A stretch of DNA of 64,000 bases, taken from assembly GCA_003249215.1 (NCBI GenBank), contig QKJR01000027.1:1-64000 (forward strand), read 5' to 3'. Origin of the DNA: Rhodobacterales bacterium. GTDB lineage: Bacteria > Pseudomonadota > Alphaproteobacteria > Rhodobacterales > Rhodobacteraceae. The notes under the pieces were generated by a model that had not been told where the DNA came from, ran no database searches, and saw only the letters and a program-made list of their open reading frames with translations. Shown here one piece after another: positions 1 to 8,748 of this stretch (the first letter of the stretch is position 1; every line of letters begins with the position of its first letter). Position numbers and translations under genes: made by a program.

Positions 1-7
1 CCCGCCG

Positions 8-403
8 ATGCTCAAGACCTACAGCGGCTCCTGTCATTGCGGTGCCGTGCGCTTCGAGATCGACGCCGAGATAGATCACGCGCGGGTCTGCGATTGCTCG
101 ATCTGTTCGAAACGCGGCGCGCTGATCTTCCGGGTCGCCGACGAAGACTTCCGCCTGCTGACACCGATCGCGGCGCTCTCGACCTATCGCTGGGGCTCGG
201 GGACGGCCATCGACTATTTCTGTCCGACCTGCGGCGTCCTCCCCTTTCGCAAGCCGAGCCAGCCCACCGCGGCGGAACGCACCGCCGGGGTGGAGCCGTT
301 CACCGGCTGGGCGGTGAACCTGCGCTGCCTCGAAGACTTCGACCCCACGACGCTGCCCGTCCGGCACATCCCGGGACGCGCGCTGATCATCGACAGCCCT
401 TGA
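8..403 (+). CDS. GFA/CENP-V-type zinc-binding protein
   Basis: This 131-residue protein has the fold of glutathione-dependent formaldehyde-activating enzyme (GFA, DUF636). All zinc-ligand cysteines of the family are visible: C9 and C11 in SCHCGAV, C28, C30 and C33 in CDCSIC, and C72 and C75 in FCPTCG. The length is typical for the family. Most GFA-domain proteins have no proven substrate, so glutathione/formaldehyde adduct handling is only the family label. The ATG at 8 gives the usual N terminus; the window edge hides any upstream context. The gene converges on the ABC permease gene that follows, with a structured repeat between them. Confidence 0.85.
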   Translation: MLKTYSGSCHCGAVRFEIDAEIDHARVCDCSICSKRGALIFRVADEDFRLLTPIAALSTYRWGSGTAIDYFCPTCGVLPFRKPSQPTAAERTAGVEPFTGWAVNLRCLEDFDPTTLPVRHIPGRALIIDSP

Positions 404-424
404 GCCCCCGGTTTTTCTTGGTCG

Positions 425-481
425 AAATACTCTGGGGGGTGAATTTCGCTGAAAGCGAAAGAGGGGGGCAAAGCCCCCCTC
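425..481. repeat. Half copy (A) of the dispersed palindromic intergenic element, acting as a terminator hairpin
   Basis: The segment begins AAATACTCTGGGGGG and carries two hairpins in the same order as the right halves of the complete elements: TTTCGC/GCGAAA (about 444-460), then GAGGGGGGC-AAA-GCCCCCCTC (461-481). It lies between the ends of two convergent genes and could terminate transcription from either side. The CCCCGGGATATTT left half is missing. Confidence 0.6.
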
Positions 482-509
482 TCTGTTTCGTCCCGAAGGG
501 TTGACCCAC

Positions 510-1469
510 TTACTGCGGCGTCATGCCCCGCAGCCGTTCCGAGCGGCGGCGCAGCAGTTCCACCGTGGTCAGCAGCGCGATCGAGATCACCACGAGGATC
601 GTCGCCACCGCGAGGATCGCCGGGCTGATCTGTTCGCGGATACCGTTCCACATCTGCCGCGGGATCGTCTGCTGGCTGTGATCGGCGATAAAGAGCACCG
701 CCACCACCTCGTCGAAGGAGGTCACGAAGGCAAAAAGCCCGCCCGAGACCACACCCGGCATGATCAGCGGCATCTGCACCTTGAAGAAGGCCGTGCGCGG
801 ATTGGCGCCCAGCGAGGCCGCGGCGCGCACCAGCGACTGATCGAAGCCATAGAGGGTGGCCGTCACCGTGATGATCACGAAGGGAATGCCAAGCGCGGCA
901 TGGGCCAGGATGATCCCCGCATAGGAGCCCGCAAGCCGCGACATCTCGATGTGAACGCCATTCTCGAAGCTGAGCATCGGCACCCGCACCCAGCTGTAGA
1001 AGAAGAACATCCCCGTCGCCGAAATGATGATCGGCACGATCATCGGCGAGATCAGCACCGCCATGATCTGCTTGCGGAAGGGCATTTCCGGCCGGGTCAG
1101 GCCGAGCGCCGCCACCGTGCCGAGCGCGGTCGACAGGATCGTCGCGAAGAAGCCGATGATGATCGAGTTCTTGGTCACCTGCATCCAGGTCGCATTCTGC
1201 CAGAAATCCTTCCAGAAGGCGAAGCCGCGTTCGGCCTCGGGCTCCTGCATGCCGAAGGTGATGAGCTTGTCATACCAGCGTATCGAATAGCCTTCGGGGT
1301 CGAAGGTCAGCATCTTCTCGGTGAAGGTGAAATAGGGCTCGGCGTTGAAGCTGAGCGGGATCACCACGAGGATCGGCGCGATCAGGAAGATGAAGATCAG
1401 CGCACAGATCACCAGATAGGTGAGGCGCCAAGCGCGTTCGAGCGGGCTTGCATAGGTGGGCAATGCCAT
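510..1469 (-). CDS. ABC transporter permease, PotC-type (spermidine/putrescine-like importer)
   Basis: This 319-residue inner-membrane permease belongs to the PotC/YdcV family (COG1177). It has an N-terminal membrane segment (about residues 15-40), a periplasmic stretch (about 45-105), then five further hydrophobic segments. The EAA loop that contacts the ATPase is visible (RAAASLGANPRTAF, about residue 210). It is the last gene of a minus-strand run ATPase, binding protein, permease, permease, and starts 12 bases after the preceding permease. Family membership predicts import of a polyamine-like or other small cationic or amino-acid-derived solute. The substrate cannot be read from the sequence. 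Confidence 0.85.
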   Translation of the reverse strand: MALPTYASPLERAWRLTYLVICALIFIFLIAPILVVIPLSFNAEPYFTFTEKMLTFDPEGYSIRWYDKLITFGMQEPEAERGFAFWKDFWQNATWMQVTKNSIIIGFFATILSTALGTVAALGLTRPEMPFRKQIMAVLISPMIVPIIISATGMFFFYSWVRVPMLSFENGVHIEMSRLAGSYAGIILAHAALGIPFVIITVTATLYGFDQSLVRAAASLGANPRTAFFKVQMPLIMPGVVSGGLFAFVTSFDEVVAVLFIADHSQQTIPRQMWNGIREQISPAILAVATILVVISIALLTTVELLRRRSERLRGMTPQ

Positions 1470-1481
1470 GGGTCTCTCTCC

Positions 1482-2747
1482 TTAGCCCAGCTTCATCTTG
1501 TCGATGCCGACGAGCTTGTCGTAGATCCAGAAGAAGATCATCACGATCGCGAGGAGCTGCGCGGCGAGCGCGGCGGCGAGCGACCAGTTGAGCGACTTCT
1601 GCATGTGGAAGGCGATCATGTTCGAGATCATCTGCCCGTCGGCGCCACCGACGAGGGCGGGGGTGATGTAATAACCCATCGCCAGAATGAAGACCAAGAG
1701 CCCCCCTGCCCCGATGCCCGGAAGCGTCTGCGGCAGATAGACCCGGCGGAAGGCGGTCCAGCTCGTCGCGCCAAGGCTGCGCGCGGCGCGGACGTAGCTC
1801 GGCGGGATCGTCTTCATCACCGAATAGAGCGGCAGGATCGTGAACGGAAGCAGGATATGCGTCATCGCGACGATCGTGCCGGTCTCGTTATACATCATCT
1901 GGATGCGGCCATCGTCGCCGATGATCCCGAGCCAGACCATCAGGTCGTTGAGCACGCCTTGCGATTGCAGCAGCACCATCCACGAGGTGGTGCGCACCAG
2001 AAGCGAGGTCCAGAACGGCAGCAGCACGAGGATCATCAGGAGCATCGCCTTGCGCATCGGCAGCGTGGCCAGAAGATGCGCGATCGGGAAGCCGAGCAGC
2101 AGGCAGATCGCGGTGATCTCGACCGACATCACCAGCGTGCGCCAGAACAGTGTCTTGTAGATCGCCTGCCCCTCGGCCACGCCGACGATGGAGCCGGTGT
2201 CATCGCGGGTGAAATCGTTCGCGGCGAGATAGAAGTCGATCGTCCAGGGGTTCGAGGCCGAGCGCATCGCGCGCCAGATAATCGGATCGGCCCATTTCTT
2301 GTCGGCCGCAATCAGCGCCTCCTTGAACGGCGCCTCGAGCTTGTTGGCGCCCCGCGCCGTGCCGGTGAAGAGCGAGCGGGTACCCGAGACATCGTAGTTG
2401 ATCCGCGTGCCAGCGACGCCCGCGGTCTTGTCTTCCTTCATCTTCACGAGGTCCGCGGCCAGCGCGGCATAGGCGCTCTCGTCGATCTCGGCGCCCTTGG
2501 GATGCTCGGAGAACCACTGCCGCAAGGCCGGCGCATTGGCGCTGAACGTGTCGTTGTAGATCGACTGGAACAGCATCTGCCCGATCGGGACGATGAAGCT
2601 GATGAAGATGAACAGAAAGAGCGGCGCAACGAGCAGGAGCGCGCGGCGGCGGCGCGTGGCGAGCGAGGCCGCGAGCGCAGCCTTGAGCGGCTTGCCGTCC
2701 GCCGTGGTAAGGGGGGCGGTCGTAAGTTGGGCGGTTGCGTCGGTCAT
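1482..2747 (-). CDS. ABC transporter permease, PotB-type, with a large periplasmic insertion
   Basis: This is the first permease of the importer (COG1176/PotB family). At 421 residues it is roughly 120-130 longer than ordinary PotB proteins. The extra length is a hydrophilic region of about residues 62-190 between the first membrane segment (about 38-60) and the second, so it should face the periplasm, where it could touch the binding protein. The EAA loop reads RAARSLGATSWTAF (about residue 325). The N-terminal 35 residues are cytosolic and rich in Ala and Thr. The ATG is followed by a normal hydrophilic leader, and the gene is spaced for co-transcription with its neighbours. Confidence 0.85.
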   Translation of the reverse strand: MTDATAQLTTAPLTTADGKPLKAALAASLATRRRRALLLVAPLFLFIFISFIVPIGQMLFQSIYNDTFSANAPALRQWFSEHPKGAEIDESAYAALAADLVKMKEDKTAGVAGTRINYDVSGTRSLFTGTARGANKLEAPFKEALIAADKKWADPIIWRAMRSASNPWTIDFYLAANDFTRDDTGSIVGVAEGQAIYKTLFWRTLVMSVEITAICLLLGFPIAHLLATLPMRKAMLLMILVLLPFWTSLLVRTTSWMVLLQSQGVLNDLMVWLGIIGDDGRIQMMYNETGTIVAMTHILLPFTILPLYSVMKTIPPSYVRAARSLGATSWTAFRRVYLPQTLPGIGAGGLLVFILAMGYYITPALVGGADGQMISNMIAFHMQKSLNWSLAAALAAQLLAIVMIFFWIYDKLVGIDKMKLG

Positions 2748-2869
2748 TCGGTTCCCCTCGAAAGACTGGGTCGGGCCGGGAATGACGCCCCTGCCGCCGG
2801 GCCCGAGGCCCGCGGATCAGGTGGCGAGAGAGAGGCGGCCCGCGATCGGGCCGCCTCGGGGAGCTTGGA

Positions 2870-3943
2870 TCAGCTCGCGAGCCAGGCGTTGAACTTTTCG
2901 CTCAGCTCGACGTCATGGTCGGCCCAGAAGGTCGGATCGGTCCAGATCGGGTTGATCATGTTGTCCGGGTTGGTGGGCATGTAGGGCGCCATCTCGGTCT
3001 TGCCGTCCTGATAGAGGCTGACGAGGGCCGAGGACGATTTGCGCGCCGGGCCATAGGCGATCCATTTCGCCTGATCGGCGAGGCGCTGGGTGTCGGTCGA
3101 GAAGGCGAGGAACTTCATCGCGTCTTCTTTGTTCGGGGCGCCTTTCGGAATGACCCAGAGGTCATAATCCATGTATTCGCCGTCCCAGATCGTGCCGAAG
3201 GGCTTGCCCTCGCCGACTTCGGCGGCGAAGAAGCGGCCGTTGTAGCCGGTGGTCATGACCACTTCGCCATCGGCGAGCAGTTGCGGCGGTTGCGCGCCGG
3301 CTTCCCACCACACGACCGAACCCTTGATCGTGTCGAGTTTGGCGAGCGCACGGGCGACGCCTTCGTCGGTGCCGAGCACTTCATAGACCTGATCGGCGGG
3401 CACGCCATCGGCCACGAGCGCCATCTCGAGCGTGCGCTTGGCCGATTTCAGCAGGCCGCGCTTGCCCGGATATTTCTCGAGGTCGAAGAAATCGGCGAGC
3501 GTCGAGGGCGGCGCATCGGGGAATTTCGTCTTGTCGAAGGCGATGACCGTGCCCCAGACGATGTTCGCCACGGCGCAGTCCTGGATCGCGCCCGGAACGA
3601 AGTCCTCGGTCGCCGGGGTGCCATCGGGCGCGGGCGGCAGGATCGCCGGGTCGATTTCCTCGAGCAGGCCCTCGTCGCACAGACGGATCGCATCCGAGAG
3701 CTCGACGTCGGCGAGGTCGATCGAGACGTTGCCGGCCTCGGCCTGCGCCTTGAGCGGGCTCGCCGGGTTGTCGGCGTCGATCGAGTTGATCTTGACGCCG
3801 GTCATTTCGGTGAAGGGCTTGTGATAGGCCTCGACCTGGGAAACGGTATAGGCACCGCCCCAGGAGACGATGTTGAGCTCGGCGGCCGAGGCGGCAAAGC
3901 CCGTCCCCACCAGCGCGGTGCTCAGGATCAGCAGTTTCTTCAT
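2870..3943 (-). CDS. Periplasmic substrate-binding protein of a PotD/PotF-type ABC importer
   Basis: This 357-residue secreted protein of extracellular solute-binding family 1 (COG0687) has a clear Sec signal peptide, MKKLLILSTALVGTGFAASA, with cleavage near residue 20-21. The mature protein begins ELNIVSWGGAY, the usual start of this family. The reading frame stays open far upstream, but the ATG at 3943 is preferred because it starts the signal peptide and sits behind a GGGAG ribosome site. The gene lies between the ATPase and permease genes of the same importer. The ligand is probably polyamine-like, but this is inferred from family only. Confidence 0.87.
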   Translation of the reverse strand: MKKLLILSTALVGTGFAASAAELNIVSWGGAYTVSQVEAYHKPFTEMTGVKINSIDADNPASPLKAQAEAGNVSIDLADVELSDAIRLCDEGLLEEIDPAILPPAPDGTPATEDFVPGAIQDCAVANIVWGTVIAFDKTKFPDAPPSTLADFFDLEKYPGKRGLLKSAKRTLEMALVADGVPADQVYEVLGTDEGVARALAKLDTIKGSVVWWEAGAQPPQLLADGEVVMTTGYNGRFFAAEVGEGKPFGTIWDGEYMDYDLWVIPKGAPNKEDAMKFLAFSTDTQRLADQAKWIAYGPARKSSSALVSLYQDGKTEMAPYMPTNPDNMINPIWTDPTFWADHDVELSEKFNAWLAS

Positions 3944-4092
3944 GTGACACTCCCAGTTGGTCTTGGTTGATTGATTTTCGGGCCGTCTTGGGTCGGGCCG
4001 TCTTGTCTTTGATATGCATCCGGGCAGGCGGGGCCGCCTGACCCGTTTCCTCACTGCGGGAGCCGCCAGGCGGCCCCCGATCCCGCCCCGGA

Positions 4093-5196
4093 TTACGCCG
4101 GGTCGAGGGCGCGCGCGTCCTGCGGATGCCAGCCGATCTTGAGCTTCTCGCCCGCCTTGAGGCGCGTCTGACCCAGCGTGTTGCGCGACTTCATCACGAA
4201 ATCCTCGCTGCCGGCGACCCGCATCCGGGTGCGGAAGATGTCGCCCATATAGACCACCTCGAGCACTTCGGCGTCGATCATATGGGCGCCCGGGGGCATC
4301 ATCTCGGGCTTGAATTCGACCCGTTCGGGGCGGATCGAGACGAGCGTCTGTTGCCCGGCCTTGCGGATGTTGACGGGCGTCGCGTCGATCAGCTCGCCGG
4401 TGGCAAGCCGCACGAGACACTTTTCGTTGTCATATTGCTCGACCGTGCCCGGCAGCTTGTTGTTCTCGCCGATGAACTGGGCGACGAAGCTGTTCTTGGG
4501 CCGCTCGTAAAGCTCATCGGGCGGCGCCAGCTGCTGGATGCGGCCATCGTTGAACACCGCCACGCGGTCCGACATGGTCAGCGCCTCGCCCTGATCGTGG
4601 GTGACGTAGACCACCGTGATGCCCAGACGGTCATGGAGCGCCTTGATCTCGAATTGCATATGCTCGCGCAGCTGCTTGTCGAGCGCGCCGAGCGGCTCGT
4701 CCATCAGCACCAGTTCGGGATCGAAGACCAGCGCGCGGGCGAGCGCGATCCGCTGTTGCTGACCGCCCGACATCTGCGCGGGGCGGCGGCTGGCGAACTT
4801 GCCCATCTGCACCATGTCGAGCGCGCGCATCACCTTGGCCTCGCGCTCGGACTTGCCCATCCCGCGCACCTCGAGCGGGAACGAGAGGTTCTCGGCCACG
4901 GTCATATGCGGGAAAAGCGCGTAATTCTGGAACACCATGCCGATGCCGCGCTTGTGCGGCGGCGTGTTGTTGATGTTCGTGCCGTTGAGGCGGATCTCGC
5001 CATGGGTGGCGGTCTCGAAACCTGCGAGCATCATCAGGCAGGTGGTCTTGCCGGACCCCGAGGGGCCGAGCATGGTCAGGAATTCCCCCTTGGGCAGCGA
5101 AAGATTGAGGTCCTTCACGACCAGAGTTTCGCCATCGTAGCTTTTTTGCACGTGGTCGAAGACGACGAATCCCTCGTCGGTTACAGCATCAGTCAA
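4093..5196 (-). CDS. ATP-binding subunit of a PotA-type ABC importer, TTG start
   Basis: This 367-residue ABC ATPase has Walker A GPSGSGKTT (about residues 45-53), signature MSGGQQQRIALARAL, Walker B LVLMDEPLGALD, and a C-terminal TOBE-type domain (about 285-365), as in PotA. The start codon is TTG (5194-5196), six bases behind a GGGGAG ribosome site; no in-frame ATG precedes the conserved region. It is the first gene of the importer operon, followed after about 150 bases by the binding protein and then two permeases. It powers uptake from the cytoplasmic face. Confidence 0.88.
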   Translation of the reverse strand: MTDAVTDEGFVVFDHVQKSYDGETLVVKDLNLSLPKGEFLTMLGPSGSGKTTCLMMLAGFETATHGEIRLNGTNINNTPPHKRGIGMVFQNYALFPHMTVAENLSFPLEVRGMGKSEREAKVMRALDMVQMGKFASRRPAQMSGGQQQRIALARALVFDPELVLMDEPLGALDKQLREHMQFEIKALHDRLGITVVYVTHDQGEALTMSDRVAVFNDGRIQQLAPPDELYERPKNSFVAQFIGENNKLPGTVEQYDNEKCLVRLATGELIDATPVNIRKAGQQTLVSIRPERVEFKPEMMPPGAHMIDAEVLEVVYMGDIFRTRMRVAGSEDFVMKSRNTLGQTRLKAGEKLKIGWHPQDARALDPA

Positions 5197-5299
5197 ATCG
5201 GGCTCCCCGTCGTGTTTTTGTCGTTAGCTCCCGTGACCCGAACTAAAGCAAGCGGAGGACGCGATTTCAACCCGCAATTCGGACGCCGTTCAGGCCTCT

Positions 5300-8173
5300 C
5301 TAGGGGGCCATCCTTTCTGTCGCAAAACCGTCAGAAAACGGCGCCTGTTGCAGTAAGCGCGACCAGTTTGCACATGCAGAACGACCGATTTGACGCTTGG
5401 GCAAGACGGGCCGGACCCGTGCGGCATAATGCGCCTCGGGGCCGCCCTGCCCCCAGATCACCCCCGCGAGGGCGGGAATCGCGCGAATCAGCGCGAATCG
5501 GTCGACCGGGGCGAGCGCCCCGAGCGCCTGTCGGCCCGGCCAGAAACTCTCGACCCAGGCGCCTTCGGCCAGGATCAGCCCGTGACGCGGCAACAGAAGA
5601 TGGTGAAACTCCGCCCCGCGCGCGCCCGTCATGCGCCGCGCGCCGCCCCATCCGCAGGCCGCCATATGGGCCGCGCGCACCAGCGCCCCGGCGCCCGACG
5701 CAGCCTCGCCGCCGGCCATCGGGCCAGCGAGGGAGGGGGCCACGGAAGAGGCCGCGCCGGATACCCCGGCGCGGCGATCGCCCCCGCCGGGCACGAAAAC
5801 GCAATGTTGCGCCGACAGGCGCAGGGCCCTGTCATTGCCCAGCGCCCCGGCGCGAAACTCGATCGGACAGAGCCGGGGATCGGCGCGCATCTGCGCCGCA
5901 CTCACCCGGCGGTGCCCCGTCCACAGCACCGGTTGCGGCGGCCCGTCGCGACAGTTCACGAGATCACCCGGCGCAAGACGCTCGACCGCGACCGGGCCGC
6001 GCGGCGTTGCGATCCGGGTTCCCGCGACGAAACAGGGAATGCCCATCGCATAGAGCTGCGGCGCGGTCTGGACCTGCGCGGGCGCGACACCGATCAGGGT
6101 CAGGCTCTCGCCGCCCGGGAAGGTCAGCACGGCATTGCCTGCGCCGTCGTCGCTGACACTCACATCCCAGGCATTGACCGGATTGCCCTCGCCATCGTGC
6201 AGGTCGCTGACGTCGAGTTGGTCGGTGGTCGCGCCGTTCACCACAGTCATGTCGAAATCGGTGACGAAATCGGCGCCATCGAGATCGGTCAGGACGAAGT
6301 GATCGGCCCCTGCCCCACCGGTCAGCGTGTCCGAGCCCGCGCCCCCCGAGAGGCTGTCGTCGCCCGTGCCGCCGTCGATGACGTCGTCGCCAGCGCCGCC
6401 CGCGATCGTATCGGCACCGTCGCCCCCTGCGAGCGTGTCGCCATAGGCCGAACCGGTGATCTGATCCGCGCCGGCGCCCGCGTCGACATTGACCCCGGTG
6501 CCCGCATTGGTCGCGTCGAAGCGGTCGTCGTAGGTCGATCCCTCGATCCGCTCGACCTCCCAGAAATAGCTGTAGGTCGTGCCACCATCATAGGTGATCG
6601 TGCCGCTCTCCCAGCCGGTCCAGGTCACCTGGGCCGCCGCCCCCGAGAGCTTGATCACATCCCAGTCGGTGCCGCCTTCGCCGCCGTAGATCGTATCCGA
6701 CCCGTCGGTCGATTTCAGCGTGAAGGTATCGGCGTCGTCGCCGCCATGCAGCTCGTCCGAGCCGGTGCCGCCCCAGAGCGTATCGTTGCCCGAGGCGCCC
6801 TGCAGCGTGTCGTCGCCCGCGCCGCCCGAGATCCAGTCGTCGCCCGCTCCGGCCCAGACGGTATCGGCGCCGCCCCCGCCCTCGATCGTATCGCCGCCCG
6901 AACCGCCGGTGATCGTGTCGTCGCCCAGATCACCGCCCAGATAGACGCCGGTGCTGTCGGCCGAGGCGTCGATGCTGTCGGCGTAGTTCGTGCCCTCGAT
7001 CGACTCGATATCGGTGAAGGTGACGGTATTCGTGCCATCGGTCGCGGTCCCGGCCTCGTCGCCGGTGAAGGTGACGGTGATGCCCGAGCTGAGCGCAGCA
7101 AAGTCGATCGAGTCGTCGTCCTCGGTGGTGCCCGCACCGCTGCCGCCGTCGATCGTGTCATGACCGAAGCCATCCGCCATCACGAAGAGGTCGCGGTCGG
7201 CGCCGCCGGCCATGCTGTCATCGCCCGTGCCGCCGCGCAGGGTATCCGAGCCGGTGCCGCCGAGCAGCGTGTCGTTGCCACCGTCGCCCAGAAGCGAGTC
7301 ATTGCCCGCGTCGCCGCTCAGAAGGTCGTTGCCGCCCCCACCCCAGAGCGTGTCGTTGCCGGTGCCGCCGTAGATTGTGTCGTTGCCATCCTCGCCATAG
7401 AGCTGATCGTTGTCGGCACCGCCGTCGACATAATCATCGCCGCCCCCGGCCCAGATCGTGTCATTGCCCGCGTCGCCATAGAGCGTGTCGTTGTAGGTGT
7501 TGCTCGTCCCCGACGCATCGTCGATGACATCGGCGCCATCGCCCCCGTGGACCAGATCCCCCTCGGATTGGGTGGCGCCGCCGGTGCCGTAATAGATCGT
7601 ATCGTCGCCGGTGCCGCCGTCGATCGTGTCCTGACCCGCGCCGGCCGAAATCGTGTCGTTGCCGGTGCCGCCCTGGATCGAGTCGTCGTATTGGCCGCCC
7701 TGGATATAGTTCGGATTGTCCGGATCGTAATAGGTCGAGCCGATCGAGGAATAACTCGGCCCGGTGGTGACGTCGTTGATCTGATCGACGTGATAGGTGA
7801 CGCCGGGCTGCAACGGGGCGGAGGTGATGACGCCGACGATCTGCCCGTTGACCTCGACCACGTAGAGCGTGATCGTCGAGCCATCGGGCGCGTGGAAGGT
7901 CGCAGCACTCTCGAGATAGGCCTGCCCGCTGTAAAGCGTCTGGCCCGCGGCATCGGTGACGGTGACGAACTGGTTGGGGTCGTTGCCATGCTCGTCGTTC
8001 GTGCTGTCGCCCGAGAGGTTGCCGTCATCGTCGGTGAAGGTGAAGTGGCGCACATCGCTCGAGACGTCCCAGGACGGGTCGAGCATGAACTGCGAGCCCT
8101 GGACGAGGGTACTGCCCCCGCCCTCGATCAGGAGATCGCCCCCCCAATAGCCGTTGTAGGAATAACTCGCCAT
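5300..8173 (-). CDS. Secreted RTX calcium-binding protein with C-terminal Hint domain
   Basis: The product is 957 residues, very acidic and rich in Gly, Asp and Thr. After a non-repeated N-terminal domain (about 1-150) come three blocks of RTX nonapeptides of the form GGxGxDxIx (about 160-335, 410-500, 575-660). These fold into Ca2+-filled beta-rolls outside the cell. A Hint-type domain follows, starting CFVAGTRIATPRGPV (about residue 720), with SAQHCVFVPGG further on. There is no Sec signal; RTX proteins normally leave by a type I secretion system, but none is encoded here. Hint domains can self-cleave through the first Cys, which is present. The biological role is unknown; an adhesin or matrix protein is plausible. 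Confidence 0.85.
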   Translation of the reverse strand: MASYSYNGYWGGDLLIEGGGSTLVQGSQFMLDPSWDVSSDVRHFTFTDDDGNLSGDSTNDEHGNDPNQFVTVTDAAGQTLYSGQAYLESAATFHAPDGSTITLYVVEVNGQIVGVITSAPLQPGVTYHVDQINDVTTGPSYSSIGSTYYDPDNPNYIQGGQYDDSIQGGTGNDTISAGAGQDTIDGGTGDDTIYYGTGGATQSEGDLVHGGDGADVIDDASGTSNTYNDTLYGDAGNDTIWAGGGDDYVDGGADNDQLYGEDGNDTIYGGTGNDTLWGGGGNDLLSGDAGNDSLLGDGGNDTLLGGTGSDTLRGGTGDDSMAGGADRDLFVMADGFGHDTIDGGSGAGTTEDDDSIDFAALSSGITVTFTGDEAGTATDGTNTVTFTDIESIEGTNYADSIDASADSTGVYLGGDLGDDTITGGSGGDTIEGGGGADTVWAGAGDDWISGGAGDDTLQGASGNDTLWGGTGSDELHGGDDADTFTLKSTDGSDTIYGGEGGTDWDVIKLSGAAAQVTWTGWESGTITYDGGTTYSYFWEVERIEGSTYDDRFDATNAGTGVNVDAGAGADQITGSAYGDTLAGGDGADTIAGGAGDDVIDGGTGDDSLSGGAGSDTLTGGAGADHFVLTDLDGADFVTDFDMTVVNGATTDQLDVSDLHDGEGNPVNAWDVSVSDDGAGNAVLTFPGGESLTLIGVAPAQVQTAPQLYAMGIPCFVAGTRIATPRGPVAVERLAPGDLVNCRDGPPQPVLWTGHRRVSAAQMRADPRLCPIEFRAGALGNDRALRLSAQHCVFVPGGGDRRAGVSGAASSVAPSLAGPMAGGEAASGAGALVRAAHMAACGWGGARRMTGARGAEFHHLLLPRHGLILAEGAWVESFWPGRQALGALAPVDRFALIRAIPALAGVIWGQGGPEAHYAARVRPVLPKRQIGRSACANWSRLLQQAPFSDGFATERMAP

Positions 8174-8420
8174 CGCTGCCTCGTGCTGCGCGCGTCTTGA
8201 ATGCGCACGTCATCACGGAAAATGTGGCCCAGAAATCCTGAGATCTGGTTAAGAGCGGGCCGGAATTGCGCCCCGGATCAAGGCCTTGCCGCGGCACGGC
8301 GTCACAGGGCGCCGCGATATGGCTCGCCGGTGTGCCCCCTGGTCTGGCGCCCGCATCCGACCCGCGCCCGCGCCGACTGTCGATGCCCCGATCGCGATCA
8401 AAGCCCCCAAAACGCCAAAA

Positions 8421-8444
8421 CCCCGGGCGAGGGCCCGGGGTTTT
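8421..8444 (-). terminator. Intrinsic terminator downstream of tRNA-Leu
   Basis: A perfect 8-bp stem CCCCGGGC/GCCCGGGG with a four-base loop is flanked by AAAA and TTTT, so it can work in both directions. On the minus strand it lies directly after the tRNA-Leu CCA end. Confidence 0.8.
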
Positions 8445-8447
8445 GAA

Positions 8448-8534
8448 TGGTGCGGTTGAGAAGACTCGAACTTCCACGGGAGTTACCCCACAGCGACCTC
8501 AACGCTGCGCGTCTACCAATTCCGCCACAACCGC
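8448..8534 (-). tRNA. tRNA-Leu (anticodon GAG)
   Basis: The minus strand reads GCGGTTG...CAACCGC for the seven-base-pair acceptor stem, followed by discriminator A and an encoded CCA. The anticodon arm is CAGCG-TTGAGGT-CGCTG, giving anticodon GAG for CUC/CUU leucine codons. A long variable arm, as expected of a class II tRNA, and a normal T-loop (GTTCGAGTC) are present. The length is 87 bases including CCA. Confidence 0.95.
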
Positions 8535-8748
8535 ACGTTCTGGCTTGGTGAGGGGCGATTTAGCCGAGGCGTTCGGGAATGAAAAGCCCCTATTTGCGCC
8601 CGTCCCGAATTTTCTCGCGCGTCACGCGGGACCGGCGCCCGCGCGCCCTGCGGCCCGGTCGCACGCCCGCCCCAGTGCGCCGCGCGGCCGAAAAGAAAGA
8701 GGCGGCACGGTTGCCCCGCGCCGCCCCGAAACACTGGCCAAGGGCCGA

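Noticed and set aside
2870-4420. Longer binding-protein frame starting at 4420
   Set aside because: The extension crosses into the ATPase gene and has no motif. The ATG at 3943 starts a textbook signal peptide behind GGGAG.
6300-7700. Periodic DNA repeats resembling a tandem-repeat or CRISPR-like array
   Set aside because: The period follows the 9-residue RTX unit of the protein encoded on the minus strand; there are no constant repeats with unique spacers.
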